From positions 12,941,803-13,005,802 of the forward strand of contig CM019704.1 in the NCBI GenBank assembly GCA_009760885.1: DNA of 64,000 nucleotides, written 5' to 3'. This document shows, piece after piece, positions 1 to 12,469 of this stretch. Source of the DNA: Achatina immaculata (lineage: Eukaryota; Mollusca; Gastropoda; Stylommatophora; Achatinidae). Each line of letters starts with the position of its first letter. The first letter of the stretch is position 1. Both the position numbers and the translations under genes were made by a program. Under the pieces are notes generated by a model. It was not told the origin of the DNA, did no database searches, and worked only from the letters and a program-made list of their open reading frames with translations.

Positions 1-483
1 AACACTGACTCCACTACTCATCAATACACGACATGACCAGTTACATGTACATCACTAACTCAACACCACTGATGACACATAACATGAATCCAAGAATCAC
101 AGGATTCAGCAGACACACTGTATATGTTTAATGATGAGATCCCATTTGTACGATGAGTGTTGCAACGATGTAGAGTGTAAACTTGATGGATACAATTACA
201 AATGATCATCTAAAAAAACATAAGTCCGGGCGACTAACATCGCCATGGGACTAGGTCAGACATTCAACCTTTGTCCAAAAAAAAAAAAACGTGGACAAAT
301 CGACACACAAATCTACATGACTACTACAACAATTTGTCCTAAGAAAAACAATCCATCACTACAACAATTTAACTACAGAATCTCTATCTCTGCCTATAAT
401 CAAACACACAACCTCTCGCTACAACATTCTGACCACAAACTCTCCTCTCAACTAGTTCACACCTCCCGCCTAACCTAAACCAC
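1..483. other. Left edge, no gene seen
   Basis: Low-complexity AC-rich sequence. Two short open frames occur but contain no recognisable domain. A loose CTACAACA motif recurs between about 320 and 430, suggesting a decayed minisatellite. Nothing here supports a gene. Confidence 0.5.
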
Positions 484-1750
484 GTGACTCAGAATTCTCT
501 CGAAACACGAGATATTTTCTCCGTGCTTGCATACAGTGATGAGTTGTGGTCTACCAGACCACAACCACAGGGTTACACACAAAACAATCTGTACAGAATG
601 TTATTCTGTTACACACTAACAGAAAGAGCTTTAGAAGTACAGAAAGATCTCTACTTATGCATTATTGATTACACCAAGGCAATCGACAAGGTGAAACATA
701 ATGAAATTATTAAAATGCTTGAAGTCATCAGTATAGACGGCAAAGACCTGAGGATTGTAAAACATCTATACTGGCAGCAAGAAGCAGCAATTCGAGTTGA
801 AAATAGAACTGGAAAATATCAACATATAAAACTATATATATGTGTACTATCTCCGGACCTTTTTTTCTCTGTACAGTGAGAATATTCTAAGAACGATCAT
901 CACAGAACTACGTATAAAAATTGGAGGATACAATATTAACAAGTTTCGGTATGCTGACGACACAGTACTGATAGCTGAGAACCAACAAGACCTGCAAAAT
1001 CTCATGGATAAAGTGGCCAAAGAAAGTGAACAGAAAGTCCTTACTTTGAACATAAAAAAGACAGAGACTATGGTTATATCTAAGAAACAGAATCCACCAG
1101 CATGCAGTATTAAATTAAACAGAACTATTCTAAAGCAGGTGCAGAAATTCAAATACCTTGGAGCAGTAATAACTTCAGATGGGAAATGCAGAACAGAAAT
1201 TAGGAACAGAATAGGCCAAGCAAAGACTGCATTTCAGAGAATGAGAAACATATTAGCCAACACATCTTTATCAATGAATGTTAGAAAACAAGTCCTAAAA
1301 TGCTATATTGAACCTATCTTTTTTATACGGAAGTGAATCATGGACAATAGGCAAGTCTGCACAAAAATCATTGGAAGCAGCAGAAATGTGGTTTATTAGA
1401 AGAATGTTGCGAATCCCCTGGACAGCAAAAAATAACTAATGAAGAATGTATGAGAAGAGCTGGAGAGACAAAAAATCTTGTCAAAAAGATAAGAGAGAGA
1501 CAATGTACTTTCATAGGACATGCAATGAGAAGGGGGGGGGGCATTGAAAATATTATAACAACAGGAAAAATAGAAGGAAGGAGATCAAGAGGAAGACCAA
1601 GAGAAATGATACTGGACAGTCTGACAGGATGGTGTGAGAGGAGATCACCAACTGAGCTGATGGCCTGCATGAAGGATCGTGTACTCTGGAGAAGAATAAT
1701 AGCCAACGCCAGTCGGCACGGCACCTGATGATGATGATGATGATGATGAT
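484..1750 (+). pseudogene. RTE-like non-LTR retrotransposon, RT and C-terminus, (GAT)n tail (RTE-beta copy 1)
   Basis: This is the 3' part of an RTE-superfamily reverse transcriptase, broken into at least three frames. In order I see an RT segment with IIDYTKAIDKVKH (about 660-700), the catalytic box FRYADDTVLIAE (about 945-980), the block KFKYLGAVITSDGK (about 1146-1187), then WTIGKSAQKSLEAAEMW and the basic C-terminal RRSRGRPREM region ending in a stop near 1727. A (GAT)n tail follows directly, as is known for RTE-type elements that end in short tandem repeats. The endonuclease half is missing, so the copy is 5'-truncated. A run of ten G at 1532-1541 adds a frameshift relative to the related copies near 19.5 and 36.55 kb. 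RTE placement is from motif style. Confidence 0.85.
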
Positions 1751-1970
1751 ACAAGTCTCGTTTTCAAATTGTTAAATAAAAAATTAGCCCTAAGCTTTTG
1801 TGACGCTATAATCTGATCAACAGTGACAAGATCTGTGAAACTATAATCTAAATCTAACCAGGAGTGACAAAGTTGTGTGAAGTTATATGGCAGAAAAAGC
1901 CAAAATCAAAGGGACTTAATAAGACAAAGTAGAAATGTAGGAGTACTGTCACTTGAGCTGCAGTTTCTCA
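1751..1970. other. Spacer, no gene seen
   Basis: AT-rich sequence in which the motif TGACAA(A/G) recurs with short spacers. It may be a degenerate minisatellite. No coding or RNA signal is visible. Confidence 0.4.
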
Positions 1971-2215
1971 ACTCACTTGAACTTTGAATGAAAAGCTCGT
2001 GAAAATGTAATAGAAGTTCCAGGGCTCAAGGTCAAGGTAACCAAGTACAGAAGAGGAAAAGTTTGATATCCCACGAGACCTGTGCGGGAAAATAGTTTAA
2101 GGCTAAAATTCGAAGTGAAATTCGTGAGTTGGTTGTAGGGTGTACAAGTAGAAAAAACGAGATTCAAGGTCAGAGTAGAGGCTATAAAAATGATTTTTTT
2201 TTCAAGAAATAGATC
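1971..2215. repeat. About 245-bp unique block, copy 1 of a 2.48-kb higher-order repeat
   Basis: This non-microsatellite block recurs at 4446-4690 with few differences. Both copies run from ACTCACTTGAA to TTTCAAGAAATAGATCA, and both are followed immediately by GATA-type simple repeat. The offset is about 2,475 bp. Either a block-plus-array unit was duplicated, or an interspersed repeat ending in GATA inserted twice; the shared flank on the array side fits both. No protein motif is seen in the block. Confidence 0.85.
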
Positions 2216-3552
2216 ATATCTCAAGAAAGATAAAGAGATAAGAGAGATAGAGAAAAAAGACAGATAGAGAAATAGAGATATAAAAGACAAAGAGATAGAG
2301 AGATAAACAGGAGAGATAGAAAGAAAGAGAGATAGAGATACACAAGAGAGATAAAGAGATACACAAGACATAGAGAAATAGAGAAACATAAGACCAATAG
2401 AGAGATGTATAGATATACACAAGACAGATAGAGAGATAGATAGATACACAAGATAGATTGAGAGATAAAGAGATAGAGAGATAGAGATATACACAAGACA
2501 GATGGAGAGATATAGAGAGATACACAAGACAGATAGAGAGATATACACATTGAGATACACAAGAGACATAGAGAGATAGAGCCATAGAGATACACAAGAC
2601 AGATAGAGAGACACAGAGATAAACAGGACAGATAGAAAGATAGAGAGATAGACATAGGGATACATAAGACAGAGAGATAGAGATACACAAGAGAGAGATA
2701 AAGACATAGGTATACACAAGACAGACAGAGATAGAGACATAAAGACATACTGACAGAGATAATCATGATAGAGAGATATAGAGACAGAGATACAAAAGAC
2801 AGATAGAGAGAGATAGAGATACACAAGACAGATACCGAGATAGAGAGATAGTCATAGAGATACACAAGATAGATAGAGAGACACAGAGATAAACAGTACA
2901 GATAGAAGGATAGAGAGATACACAGCACAGATAGAGAGACATAGAGATACACAAGACAGATAGAGAGACAGAAACATAGAGATACATAACACAGATAGAG
3001 AGAGAAAGAGATACACAAGAGAGAGATAGAGACACAGAGATACACAAGACAGAGATATATAGAGACATAGAAATACACAAGACGGATAGAGAGATAGAGA
3101 AATAGAGACAAAAAAGACTGATAGATAGAGATACACAAGACAGATAGAGAGATCGAGGCATAGAGATACACAAGAGAGATAGAGACATAGAGATACACAA
3201 GACAGATAGAGAGATAGAAACTTAGAGAAACACAGAAATATAAAGACATAGAGATATACAAGACACACAGAGAAATAGAGATACATAACTCACATAGAGA
3301 GAGAGACAGAGACAGAGACGCAAGACAGATGGAGAAATAGATACACAAGACAGATAAAGAGATAGAGGGATATAGAGATATGGAGATACACAAGACAGAT
3401 AGAGAGATAGAGAGATACAGACCCAGAGACATTCAAACCAGATGGAGAAATAGATAAGTATACACAAGATAGAGAGATAGAGATACACAAGACAGAGAGA
3501 TAGAGATAAATATAGACAAGACAGAAAGATGGAGCTATATAAACAGAGATAA

Positions 3553-3555
<3 letters not shown>

Positions 3556-3623
<68 letters not shown>

Positions 3624-3640
3624 CATAGATAGATAGATCC
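3556..3640. repeat. (GACA)n-(GATA)n block
   Basis: A run of GACA tetranucleotides passes directly into a long pure GATA run. This is the cleanest tetranucleotide stretch in the compound array and resembles the classical Bkm GACA/GATA pattern. Confidence 0.9.
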
Positions 3641-4445
3641 ACCACAGAGAAAGAGATAGAGAGATAAATATACACAAGACAGATAGAGAGAGATAGTTAT
3701 ACACAAGACATATAGAGAGATAAAGGCATAGAGAGATATAGAGATAGAGACATAGAGCTATACAAGACAGAATAGAGAGATAGAGAAATACAAAAGACGG
3801 GAGGTATAGAGATAGAGAGATAGAGATATACAAGAAATATAGAGAGATAAAGACATACAGAAGACAGATTTAGAGATAGAGAGATCGAGAGATAGAAATA
3901 CGCAAGAGAGATAGAGATACACAAGACATATAGAGAGATAGAGAGATGGAGAGAGAGACAGAGATACACAAGACAGAGAGACATATAGATACATAAGACA
4001 AATAGGGAGATAGAGAGATAGAGATACACAAGACAGATAGAGACAGATATACACAAAAAATATAGACAGAAAGAGAGATTGAGAGATACACAAGAAAGAT
4101 AGAGAGATAGAGATATAGAGAGATACACAATACAAATAGGGAAATAAAGATACAGAGAGATAGACACATAGATATACACAATACAGATGGAGAGATAAGT
4201 GAGATAGAGACATAGAGATACACAAGACAGATAGAGAGACACAGAGGTACATAAGAAAGATAGTGAGAAAGAAGAAGATATACAAAGACAGAGAGATACA
4301 CAAGACAGATAGAGAGTCATAGAGATACACAAGACAGATAGAGATATATAGAGATAGAAACATAAGATATACACAAGACAGAGAGAGATATAGACAGATA
4401 GAGAGATAGAGACATAGAGATACACAGATAAACAGAGAGATACAG

Positions 4446-4690
4446 ACTCACTTGAACCTCGAATGAAAAGATCATGAAAATGAAATAGAAATTTGAGGGC
4501 TCAAGGTCAAGGTAACCAAGTACAGAAGAGGAAAAGTTTGATATCCCACGAGACCTGTACGGGACAATATTATAAGGTTAAAATTCGAAGTGAATTTCGT
4601 GAGTTGGTTGTAGGGTGTACAAGTAGAAAAAACGAGATTCAAGGTCAGAGTAGAGGCTATAAAAATGATTTTTTTTCAAGAAATAGATCA
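4446..4690. repeat. About 245-bp unique block, copy 2
   Basis: Second copy of the block at 1971-2215, interrupting the GATA array. It keeps the internal motifs AACCAAGTACAGAAGAGG and GAGTTGGTTGTAGGGTGT. It differs by scattered substitutions and a shorter T run before TTTCAAGAAATAG. Confidence 0.85.
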
Positions 4691-5416
4691 AATCTCAAGA
4701 GAGATAGAGAGATAAGAGAGATAGAGATATAAAATACAGAGAGATAGAGATATACAAGACAGATAAAGAGATAGAGAGATACACAAGACAGATAGAGAAA
4801 TAGAGAGATAGACACATAGAGGTATACAATACAGATAGAGAAATAGACAGAGATACACAAGACAGATAGAGAGACACAGAGATACACAAGACAGATAGAG
4901 AGACACAGAGATACACAATACAGATAATGAGAAAGAAATAGATGTACAAAGACAGAGATAGAGAGATACATAAGACATATAGAGAGACATAGAGATACAC
5001 AAGACAGATAGAGAGATAGAGATACACAAGAAAGATAGATATAGAGAGATAGAAACATAGATATACACAAGACAGAGAGAGATATAGAAAGTTAGAGACA
5101 TAGAGATACACAAGAGAAATAGAGATATAGAGAGATAGAAATATAGATATACACAGGACAGATAGAGAGAGAAGGAGAGAGAGACAGAGACATAGAGATA
5201 CAAAATACATATAGAGTGATAGAGACATAGTGATACAAAAGACAGATAGCGAGATTGAGAGATGCATAGACATGGAGACATAGAAATACACAAGACAAAT
5301 AGAGAAATAGAGAGCTAGAGAGATAGAGATACACAAGAAAGATAGAGAGACAGATATACACAAAACAGGTAGAGAGAAAGAGAGATTGAGAGATACACAA
5401 GACAGATAGAGTGATA

Positions 5417-5463
5417 TAGTGTATAGTTGTATAGTTGTATACTTATACACCAATTATTGTGTT
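5417..5463 (-). mobile_element. 47-bp Penelope-like leader fragment in the GATA array
   Basis: The only AT-rich, non-GATA island in this part of the array. It carries a GTGTATA...TATACAC inverted repeat and matches the right-hand (5') end of the minus-strand Penelope copy at 41355-41387, apart from an internal 8-bp duplication of TAGTTGTA. The 13-bp word AGATAGAGTGATA flanks it at 5404-5416 and 5464-5476. That is consistent with a target duplication, although the surrounding repeat makes chance possible. Confidence 0.6.
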
Positions 5464-6711
5464 AGATAGAGTGATAGAGAGATACATAAGACTGATAGAG
5501 AGATAGAGATATAGAGAGATACACAAGACAAATAGAGAGAGAGAGAGATAGACACATAGAGATACACAATAGAGAAAGAGAGGTAAAGAGATATGACACG
5601 GAGATATACAAGACAGATAGAGAAAGAGAGATAGAGATAGAGACACACAAGCTAGATAGAGAGATAAAGAAACATAAGACAGATACAGAGATAGAGACAT
5701 AGATATACAAAAGACAGACAGAGAGAGAGATGAGCAAGACAGATAGAGAGGTAGCTAGCTAGAGATATACAATACAGATAGAGAGATCGAGATTCACAAG
5801 ACAAAGAGAGATACAAAGAACAGATAGAGAGGTAGAGAGATAGAGATACACAAGACAGACAGAAAAATAGAGAGAGATACACAACACAAATAGAGATATA
5901 GAGACATTGAGATACACCAGACAGATAGATTGAGAATTAGATCTACACAAAACAGATAAAAAAGATAGATATACACAAGACAGATAGATAGATATAGAGA
6001 GATACACAGGACAGATAGAGAGATAGAGACAAAGAGACACAGAGATACACAAATCAGACAGAGAGATAGAGAAATAGGAGATAGAGACATAAAGATACAA
6101 AAGCCATATAGAGATATAGATATACACACAACAGATAGAGACAGAGAGAGATAAAGATACACAAGACAGATAGAGATAAAGATACGCAAGACAGATAGAT
6201 AGCTATAGAGAGACACACAGGAAAGATAGAGAGATGGTGACAAAGAGACACAGAAATACACAAGTCAGATAGAGAGATAGGAGACCGAGACATAGAGATA
6301 CACAAGACAGATAAGATATAGAGAAATAGATATACACAAGACGGACAGAGATAGAGAGATACACAAGACAGATAGATAGAGACATAGATATACACACGAC
6401 AGATAAAGAGATAGAGATACACAAGAGAAATGCATAGATAGAGAGATAGAGACATAGATATACACAAGACAGATAGAGAGATAGAGAATTAGAGAAACAC
6501 GAGACAGATAGAGATATAGAGACATAGAGATACATAAGACGGATGAAAAGATAAACAGATAGAGATACATAAGACAGACTCACAGATATAGAGATAGATA
6601 TACACAAGACAGATAGAAAGATAGAGACAGAGATACACAAGACAGACAGAGAGATAGAGGCATAGATATACACTAGACAGATAGAGAAATAGGGACATAG
6701 AGATACACAAG

Positions 6712-7018
6712 ACAGTTAGAGAGATAGATATACACAAGACAAAGAAATAAAAATATAGAGATACACGAGACAGATAGAGAGATAGATATACACAAGACAA
6801 AGAAATAAAAAATATAGAGATACACGAGACAGTTAGAGAGATAGATATACACAAGACAAAGAAATAAAAAATATAGAGATACACGAGACAGATAGAGAGA
6901 TAGATATACACAAGACAAAGAAATAAAAAATATAGAGATACACGAGACAGATAGAGAGATAGATATACACAAGACAAAGAAATAAAAAATATAGAGATAC
7001 ACGAGACAGTTAGAGAGA
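6712..7018. repeat. 59-bp tandem repeat, five copies, inside the GATA array
   Basis: Five near-identical 59-bp units starting at 6712, 6770, 6829, 6888 and 6947. Each contains CAAGACAAAGAAATAAAAA and ATAGAGATACACGAGACAG. The low divergence marks a recently amplified sub-array. Confidence 0.9.
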
Positions 7019-8502
7019 TAAAGACATAGAAGTACACAATACGGATGGAGAGATAGATATGCACAACACAGAAAGAGAGATAAACATATTGATATACACG
7101 AGATTGATAGTGAGAAAGTGATAGATATACAGAAGAGAGATAGAGAGATAGAAACATAGTGATACACAAGACAGATAGAAGCATAGTGATATCCAAGATA
7201 GATAGAGGCATAGAGATACACAACACAGATTGAGAAATAGAGAGAAAGATATACACAAGAGAGATATATAAATAGAGAAATACAGTTACGTCTTAGATAG
7301 AGAGATATTGATATAGATAGATAGAGAGATTGAGATATAAAGATACACAAGACAGATAGAGAGATTCACAAGACAGAGATATAGAGAGATAGAGAGATAG
7401 AGAAATATAAGACAGATAGAGAGATACACAAGACAGGGATATGGAGAGATAAAGATACACAAGAGAGATAGAGAAATACGCAAGACAGATATAGAGATAG
7501 AGATACACACGACAGATAGAGAAATTGTGAGATAGAGACAGGGATACACATGACAGATAAAGAGATAGAGAGATAGAGACAGAGACACAGAAGACAGGTA
7601 GAGAGATAGAGACATAAAGATACACAAGACAAATAGAGAGAGATTCACAAGACAGATAGAGAGATAAAGACATAGAGATACACAAGACAGACAGAGAGAT
7701 AGAGAGATGGAGACAGAGACATTGAGATACACAAGACAGAGATATAGAGATACACAAGACAAAGAGACAGAGAGATACACAAGACAGATAGAGAGAATGA
7801 GACAGAGATACACAAATCCGAGAAATAGAAACATAGAGACAGATAGGGAGATAGAGAGATAGCGACATAGAGATAACACTACAGATAGAGAGATAGAGAC
7901 ATATAGATACACAAAACAGATATAGAGATAGAGACGTAGTAATGCACTAGAGAGATAGAGACAGAGTTACACAAGATAGATAGAGACATAGAGATACACA
8001 AGACAGATAGAGAGATAGAGACAGAGATACACAAGACAGATAAAGAGAGAGAGACAGGGAGAGATAGAGAGATACATAAGAAAGAGAGAGAGACATAGAG
8101 ATACACAGGATCGATAGAGAGATAGAGACATATAGATTACAGAGGACAGATAGAGAGATAGAGACATATAGACACACAGGACAGATAGAGAGATAGAGAC
8201 ATATAGATACACACGACATTTAGAGAGATAGAGACGTATAGATACACAGGACAAGTAGAGAGATAGATACGTAAGACAGATGGAGAGATAGAGATAACAA
8301 AATAGACAGAGATAGAGAGATAGCTATACACAACACAGATAGAAACATAGAGACGCACAAGACAGATAGAAAGATATAGACAGAGATACACAAGACAGAT
8401 AGAGACATAGACATACACAAGAGAGAGATAGATATACACAACAGAGATAGAGTGATAGATATACACATGACAGAGAGATAGAGTCATAGAGATATAAAAG
8501 AC

Positions 8503-8504
<2 letters not shown>

Positions 8505-8556
<52 letters not shown>
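8505..8556. repeat. (TA)n microsatellite
   Basis: Nearly pure AT dinucleotide run closing the GATA array, with one register slip near 8534. Confidence 0.95.
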
Positions 8557-8695
8557 CAAAACAGATATAGTTATTGCTCTGTCCTAATATCTGAGATATA
8601 GTTATTGCTCTGTTTTATGCCAAGCCAACTTGTCGTTTCACCATTTATTCTCACTGCTGCCTGTTGGTCTAGATACAGCAGTGACATTAATTGTA

Positions 8696-8942
8696 TCAAA
8701 TGTGTTCGAAATCCCATTTTTTCCCAAAGTTTCTGGCGTTGTACACAGTACAGTCTATAAAAATAAATATAGATTCATGTTAAATTCTCTGCATTTATCT
8801 ATTATTAATCTCATATTCAATATATGATCTGATCCTCTTCCTTGTCTAAAACCAGTTTGGACCATATTGACTTCTTCTATTTTCTTATGAAGTCTGCCCA
8901 TTATGATTTTTAACAGAATTTTACTGGCATGACTAATCAGGG
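8696..8942 (-). pseudogene. Reverse transcriptase fragment of an RTE-like element
   Basis: On the minus strand, 8940 down to 8761 reads without a stop as a classic RT blocks 0-2 region: SHASKILLKII, then VQTGFRQGRGSDHILNM, then a helix ending FNMNLYLF. After a one-base frameshift it continues as FIDC, the usual position of the FIDYxKAFD box, but the following acidic residue is not conserved. Both ends are truncated. Most likely a relic of an RTE-type LINE of the same broad group as those near 1 kb and 12.5 kb. Confidence 0.8.
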
Positions 8943-8981
8943 CAAGTAATCAGAAAACAACATTAGCACTCCATTTATCAA

Positions 8982-9200
8982 TGTTCTACCTACATTAACA
9001 TCTTGTCATTGTTCTACCTACATTAACATCTTGTCATTGTTCTACCTACATTAACATATTATCATTGTTCTACCTACATTAACATCTTGTCATTGTTCTA
9101 CCTACATTAACATCTTGTCATTGTTCTACCTACATTAACATCTTGTCATTGTTCTACCTACATTAACATCTTGTCATTGTTCTGCCTACATTAATATCTT
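8982..9200. repeat. 28-bp minisatellite, about 8 copies
   Basis: Tandem unit TGTTCTACCTACATTAACAT + CTTGTCAT, very homogeneous, with degeneration only in the last unit. Confidence 0.95.
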
Positions 9201-9388
9201 ATCTAAAATAAAAACATTTAGACCAACCAGGAAAAATTGTCAGAGAAATATAGATTAAAATGTGGCAAATGAGAGTGAACTAATTAATAGCGACGCTGTT
9301 TCTTGACTGGAAGCACTGGGTTCTGTCCCTGCCATCAGTGCCCTCCAGTCGTCCTACCTGTGATAAAATTAAATATAAGCATCGCACA

Positions 9389-9508
9389 CACTCACGTCCG
9401 CGTGCACTTATGAAGACACTCACGTCCGCGTGCACTCATGAAGACACTCACGTCCGCGTGCACTCATGAACACACTCACGTCCGCGTGCACTCATGAACA
9501 CACTCACT
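9389..9508. repeat. 30-bp minisatellite, 4 copies
   Basis: Four units of CACTCACGTCCGCGTGCACT plus a 10-base YATGAASACA tail. It is GC-richer than its surroundings and contains CpG and a GCGTGC core. Confidence 0.95.
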
Positions 9509-9744
9509 ATCTGTTGCATACGCAGAAATATACATGCATGTATATAAAAGTTGCATACACAGAAATATACATACATGAAATATACATCATAGATGTATAC
9601 TTACCATGTCAACAAAGGAAAAAGCTCAGAGAATGTACGCTTTTATGGCTGTCAGCCAGAATGTAAAGACACAGACTTTGATAGTTCTAACTATCCCAAC
9701 ACCTGGTCTTTGCCGATTATGTTAGAAACAGATTTTGATGTCAG
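9509..9744. other. Spacer with a short imperfect duplication
   Basis: Two partial copies of TTGCATAC(G/A)CAGAAATATACAT occur near 9513 and 9552. Nothing else is recognisable. Confidence 0.4.
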
Positions 9745-10585
9745 GATTATTACCTGATTATTACACGTGAGGGAATTATTACCTGCTTATTACATGTGAG
9801 GGAATTACTGACTGCTTATTACATGTGAGGGAATTATTGTCTGCTTATTACATGTGAGGGAATTATTGTCTGCTTATTACATGTGAGGGAATTATTGTCT
9901 GCTTATTACATGTGAGGGAATTATTGTCTGCTTATTACATGTGAGTGAATTATTGCCTGCTTATTACATGTGAGGGAATTATTGCCTGCTTATTACATGT
10001 GAGTGAATTATTGCCTGCTTATTACATGTGAGTGAATTAGTGCCTGCTTATCACACATGAAGGAATTATTACCTGATTATTACACTTGAGGGAATTATTG
10101 TTTGCTTATTACATGTGAGGCAATTATTGTCTGCTTATTACATGTGAGGGAATTATTATCTGCTCATTACATGTGAGGCAATTATTGCCTGCTCATTACA
10201 TGTGAAGGAATTATTGTCTGCTTATTACATGTGAGGCACTTATTGCCTGCTTATTACATGTGAGACAATTATTGTCTGCTTATTACATGTGAAGGAATTA
10301 TTGTCTGCTTATTAACGTGAGGAAATTATTGTCTGCTTATTACACGTGAGTGAATTATTGTCTGCTTATTACATGTGAGGCAATTATTGTTTGCTTATTA
10401 CATGTGAGGGAATTATTGTCTGCTTATTACATGTGAGGGAATTAGTGTCTGCTTATTACATGTGAGGAAATTATTGTCTGCTTATTACATGTGAGGGAAT
10501 TATTGTCTGCTTATTACATGTGAGGGAATTATCACCTGATTATTACATGTGAGGGAATTATTACTTGATTATTACACGTGAGAAC
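9745..10585. repeat. 29-bp minisatellite, about 28 copies
   Basis: Unit TTATTGTCTGCTTATTACAT + GTGAGGGAA. Unit variants (GCCTGC, ACCTGA, GTGAGGCA, TGCTCATT) are interspersed rather than clustered, consistent with repeated slippage and exchange. Confidence 0.95.
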
Positions 10586-10727
10586 ACGTTAAACAATATT
10601 TCTTATCTTTACCCATTGTCTCCATCATAAGTTTCTTTTTTTTTGAAAGGTTATGTCATCTTTCTTGTGCATGATCAGAAGTTGTAGGTGATTCGTGAAG
10701 TAGCAAAAACACATTTTCTTTACATTT

Positions 10728-10806
10728 CAGCAATATGTCTACAGTGATTGCACAGTTAGCCAATATGTCTATAGTGACTGCACAGTTAGCCAATATGTCT
10801 ACAGAG
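10728..10806. repeat. 30-bp repeat, 2.5 copies
   Basis: Unit CAATATGTCTACAGTGATTG + CACAGTTAGC. Confidence 0.85.
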
Positions 10807-11124
10807 ATTAGCAGCTAGGGAGTGTTGCTCGATGTTTTTATAAGAAATGTCCGCCACGACACTGAGAATCATCTATTTTCCAATAAAATGATAAATCGGT
10901 GTCTCAAACAGCAGATATTATAAGAAAAAGTTGAGGAAGAAGATTAAAACCTTTTATATAAATAATTTCCCCCTAACATATTATTATTATTATGAACTTC
11001 CCTGACTTTTAACTCATTCATTTATTTAATCAACAAATGATACACGAACCGTTTTTTAAAATACTTTTCATGATAAGGATGCGACCTATACCTCACTCGT
11101 CATATTGTATATGTATATAATTCT

Positions 11125-11420
11125 CATATGTATATGAGGCAGTGAACATGTATATATGACGGCATCAGTATATGAGGCAGTGAACAGGCATCAGTATATG
11201 AGGCAGTGAACAGGCATCAGTATATGAGGCAGTGAACATATATGTATGACAGCTGAAGTATACAGAAATGCATTGTTAAAACCAACATTTGTTGTAGTAC
11301 TTAAAATACAGACAGAAACAAGTTACTGATGGTAGTTAACAGTCAAGTAAGTGAGGTTCACCTCTAGAAACAAGTTATTGATGGTAGTTAACAGTCAAGT
11401 AAATGAGATCCACCTCTAGA
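11125..11420. repeat. Two small tandem repeats
   Basis: About 11125-11245 carries a 26-bp unit with TATATGAGGCAGTGAACA, four copies. About 11308-11420 carries two copies of a 53-60 bp unit containing GATGGTAGTTAACAGTCAAG and CCACCTCTAGAAACA. No gene lies between 10806 and 11520. Confidence 0.8.
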
Positions 11421-11519
11421 AACAAAATACAGCAGCTCAGACATAGAATACACGAGAGCGACTAAAAAAGTAATCGTAAATAAAGGGATGTAATCAGTAA
11501 AAATATGTGATAAAACTGA

Positions 11520-11622
11520 TTTCCCTAATAATTCAGTACGTATTAGCTCAATATGGTGTAAGAAAACATAATTAATAGATCAGTATGATGTAAGAAAATA
11601 AATTAATGTATAATATGATGTA
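11520..11622. repeat. AT-rich minisatellite, left part of an interrupted array
   Basis: Degenerate unit around AATTAATAGATCAATATGAT + GTAAGAAAA. The same unit resumes at 12361-12469 and 13244-13435, so one array has been split by two retrotransposon inserts. Confidence 0.75.
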
Positions 11623-12360
11623 TTCATTCATGTGACATGTCCTTTCCAACACGTTGTCCCTATTACATTCTCCCTGAATGCTATATGGTCTTGAGCAAGT
11701 TGACCAACTTCTTGCAGGGACACATTCACACTTTCCGTGATGTCCTGTGTCCATCTGCGGCGAGGTCGTCCCTTTTCTCTTTTGCCAGGTACTATGCCTT
11801 CTACTATCATCCTCTCCAAACTATTGTGTCTCTTGATGTGGCCGAAGTATCTCAGCTTTCTAATTTTTATGGTAATAACTAGCCAGTTTTCTGCGAAAAC
11901 CTAATCCCATAAATAATTTTACTTTCCTTCTATCCATGATATTCTAAGTACCCTTCTGTAACATTTCATTTCTAATGCTGTTATTCTCTTTTCTAATGAT
12001 TTGTTAAGTGTCCATGTTTCACATCCATATGCTGCCACTGGGAGTATGTAAGCTCTTAGTAAACAAAACTTTGTTTTCTTGTTGGTACCTTGCCACATAC
12101 TCTTCATGTATGCTAGTTTCTGTGATGTAACTGCAATTCTTCTTGTGATTTTCACTGTGCAGTCACAATTGGTGCTGATGTTTGAACATTCAAATTTATT
12201 TACGTTGTCAAGCTCTTGATGTGAGTGTAGTTTTGGGTTTGTCTCTAGTTTTGTCAACTATCATTAACGTGGTTTTGTTGGTGTTTAAAAAGAGGTTCTG
12301 AGCTTCGGCGTCTTTGGGTTGAAAAAATCAACTGTTGCAGTCCTTCTCAGCTGTTTGACT
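11623..12360 (-). pseudogene. RTE-like element 3' fragment, minus strand (RTE-gamma copy 1)
   Basis: Read on the minus strand, the region encodes the C-terminal third of an RTE-type polyprotein. It shows CTVKITRRIAVTSQKLAYMK, YGCETWTLNKSLEKRITALE, CYRRVLRISW, a GHIKRHN-like helix, and the basic stretch GKREKGRPRRRWTQDI. The frame is broken near 11915. It ends in a TGAATGAATA tail. The word TAATATGATGTA flanks it exactly at 11611-11622 and 12361-12372, a probable 12-bp target duplication, although the target is itself a repeat. The RT core is missing. Confidence 0.85.
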
Positions 12361-12469
12361 TAATATGATGTAATAAAATAGAATTAATAGATCAATATGG
12401 TATACGAAAATATAAGTAGTAGATCAATAATATGTAAGAAAATAAAATTATAAGAAATATATGATAAAA

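Larger units (their letters stand above)
2216..8504. repeat. Large compound GATA/GAGA/CACAAGACAGATA simple-repeat array
   Basis: About 6.3 kb built from AGATAGAGA and GATACACAAGACAGATAGAGAG variants in shifting registers. The repeat lacks stop codons on the minus strand over long stretches, which gives long Leu/Ser/Tyr/Ile-rich open frames that are not genes. The array is broken only by the 4446-4690 block, a 47-bp insert at 5417-5463 and internal sub-arrays. GATA/GACA mixtures of this kind (Bkm-like) are known from many animal genomes. Confidence 0.95.

Noticed and set aside
1973..8560. Many long minus-strand open frames rich in Leu, Ser, Tyr, Ile and Cys (up to 403 codons)
   Set aside because: They are translations of GATA/GAGA/CACAAGACA simple repeat in all three frames; open length follows from the lack of stop codons in the unit.
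9745..10585. Possible CRISPR array
   Set aside because: Units are contiguous 29-bp repeats without unique spacers and the genome is eukaryotic.
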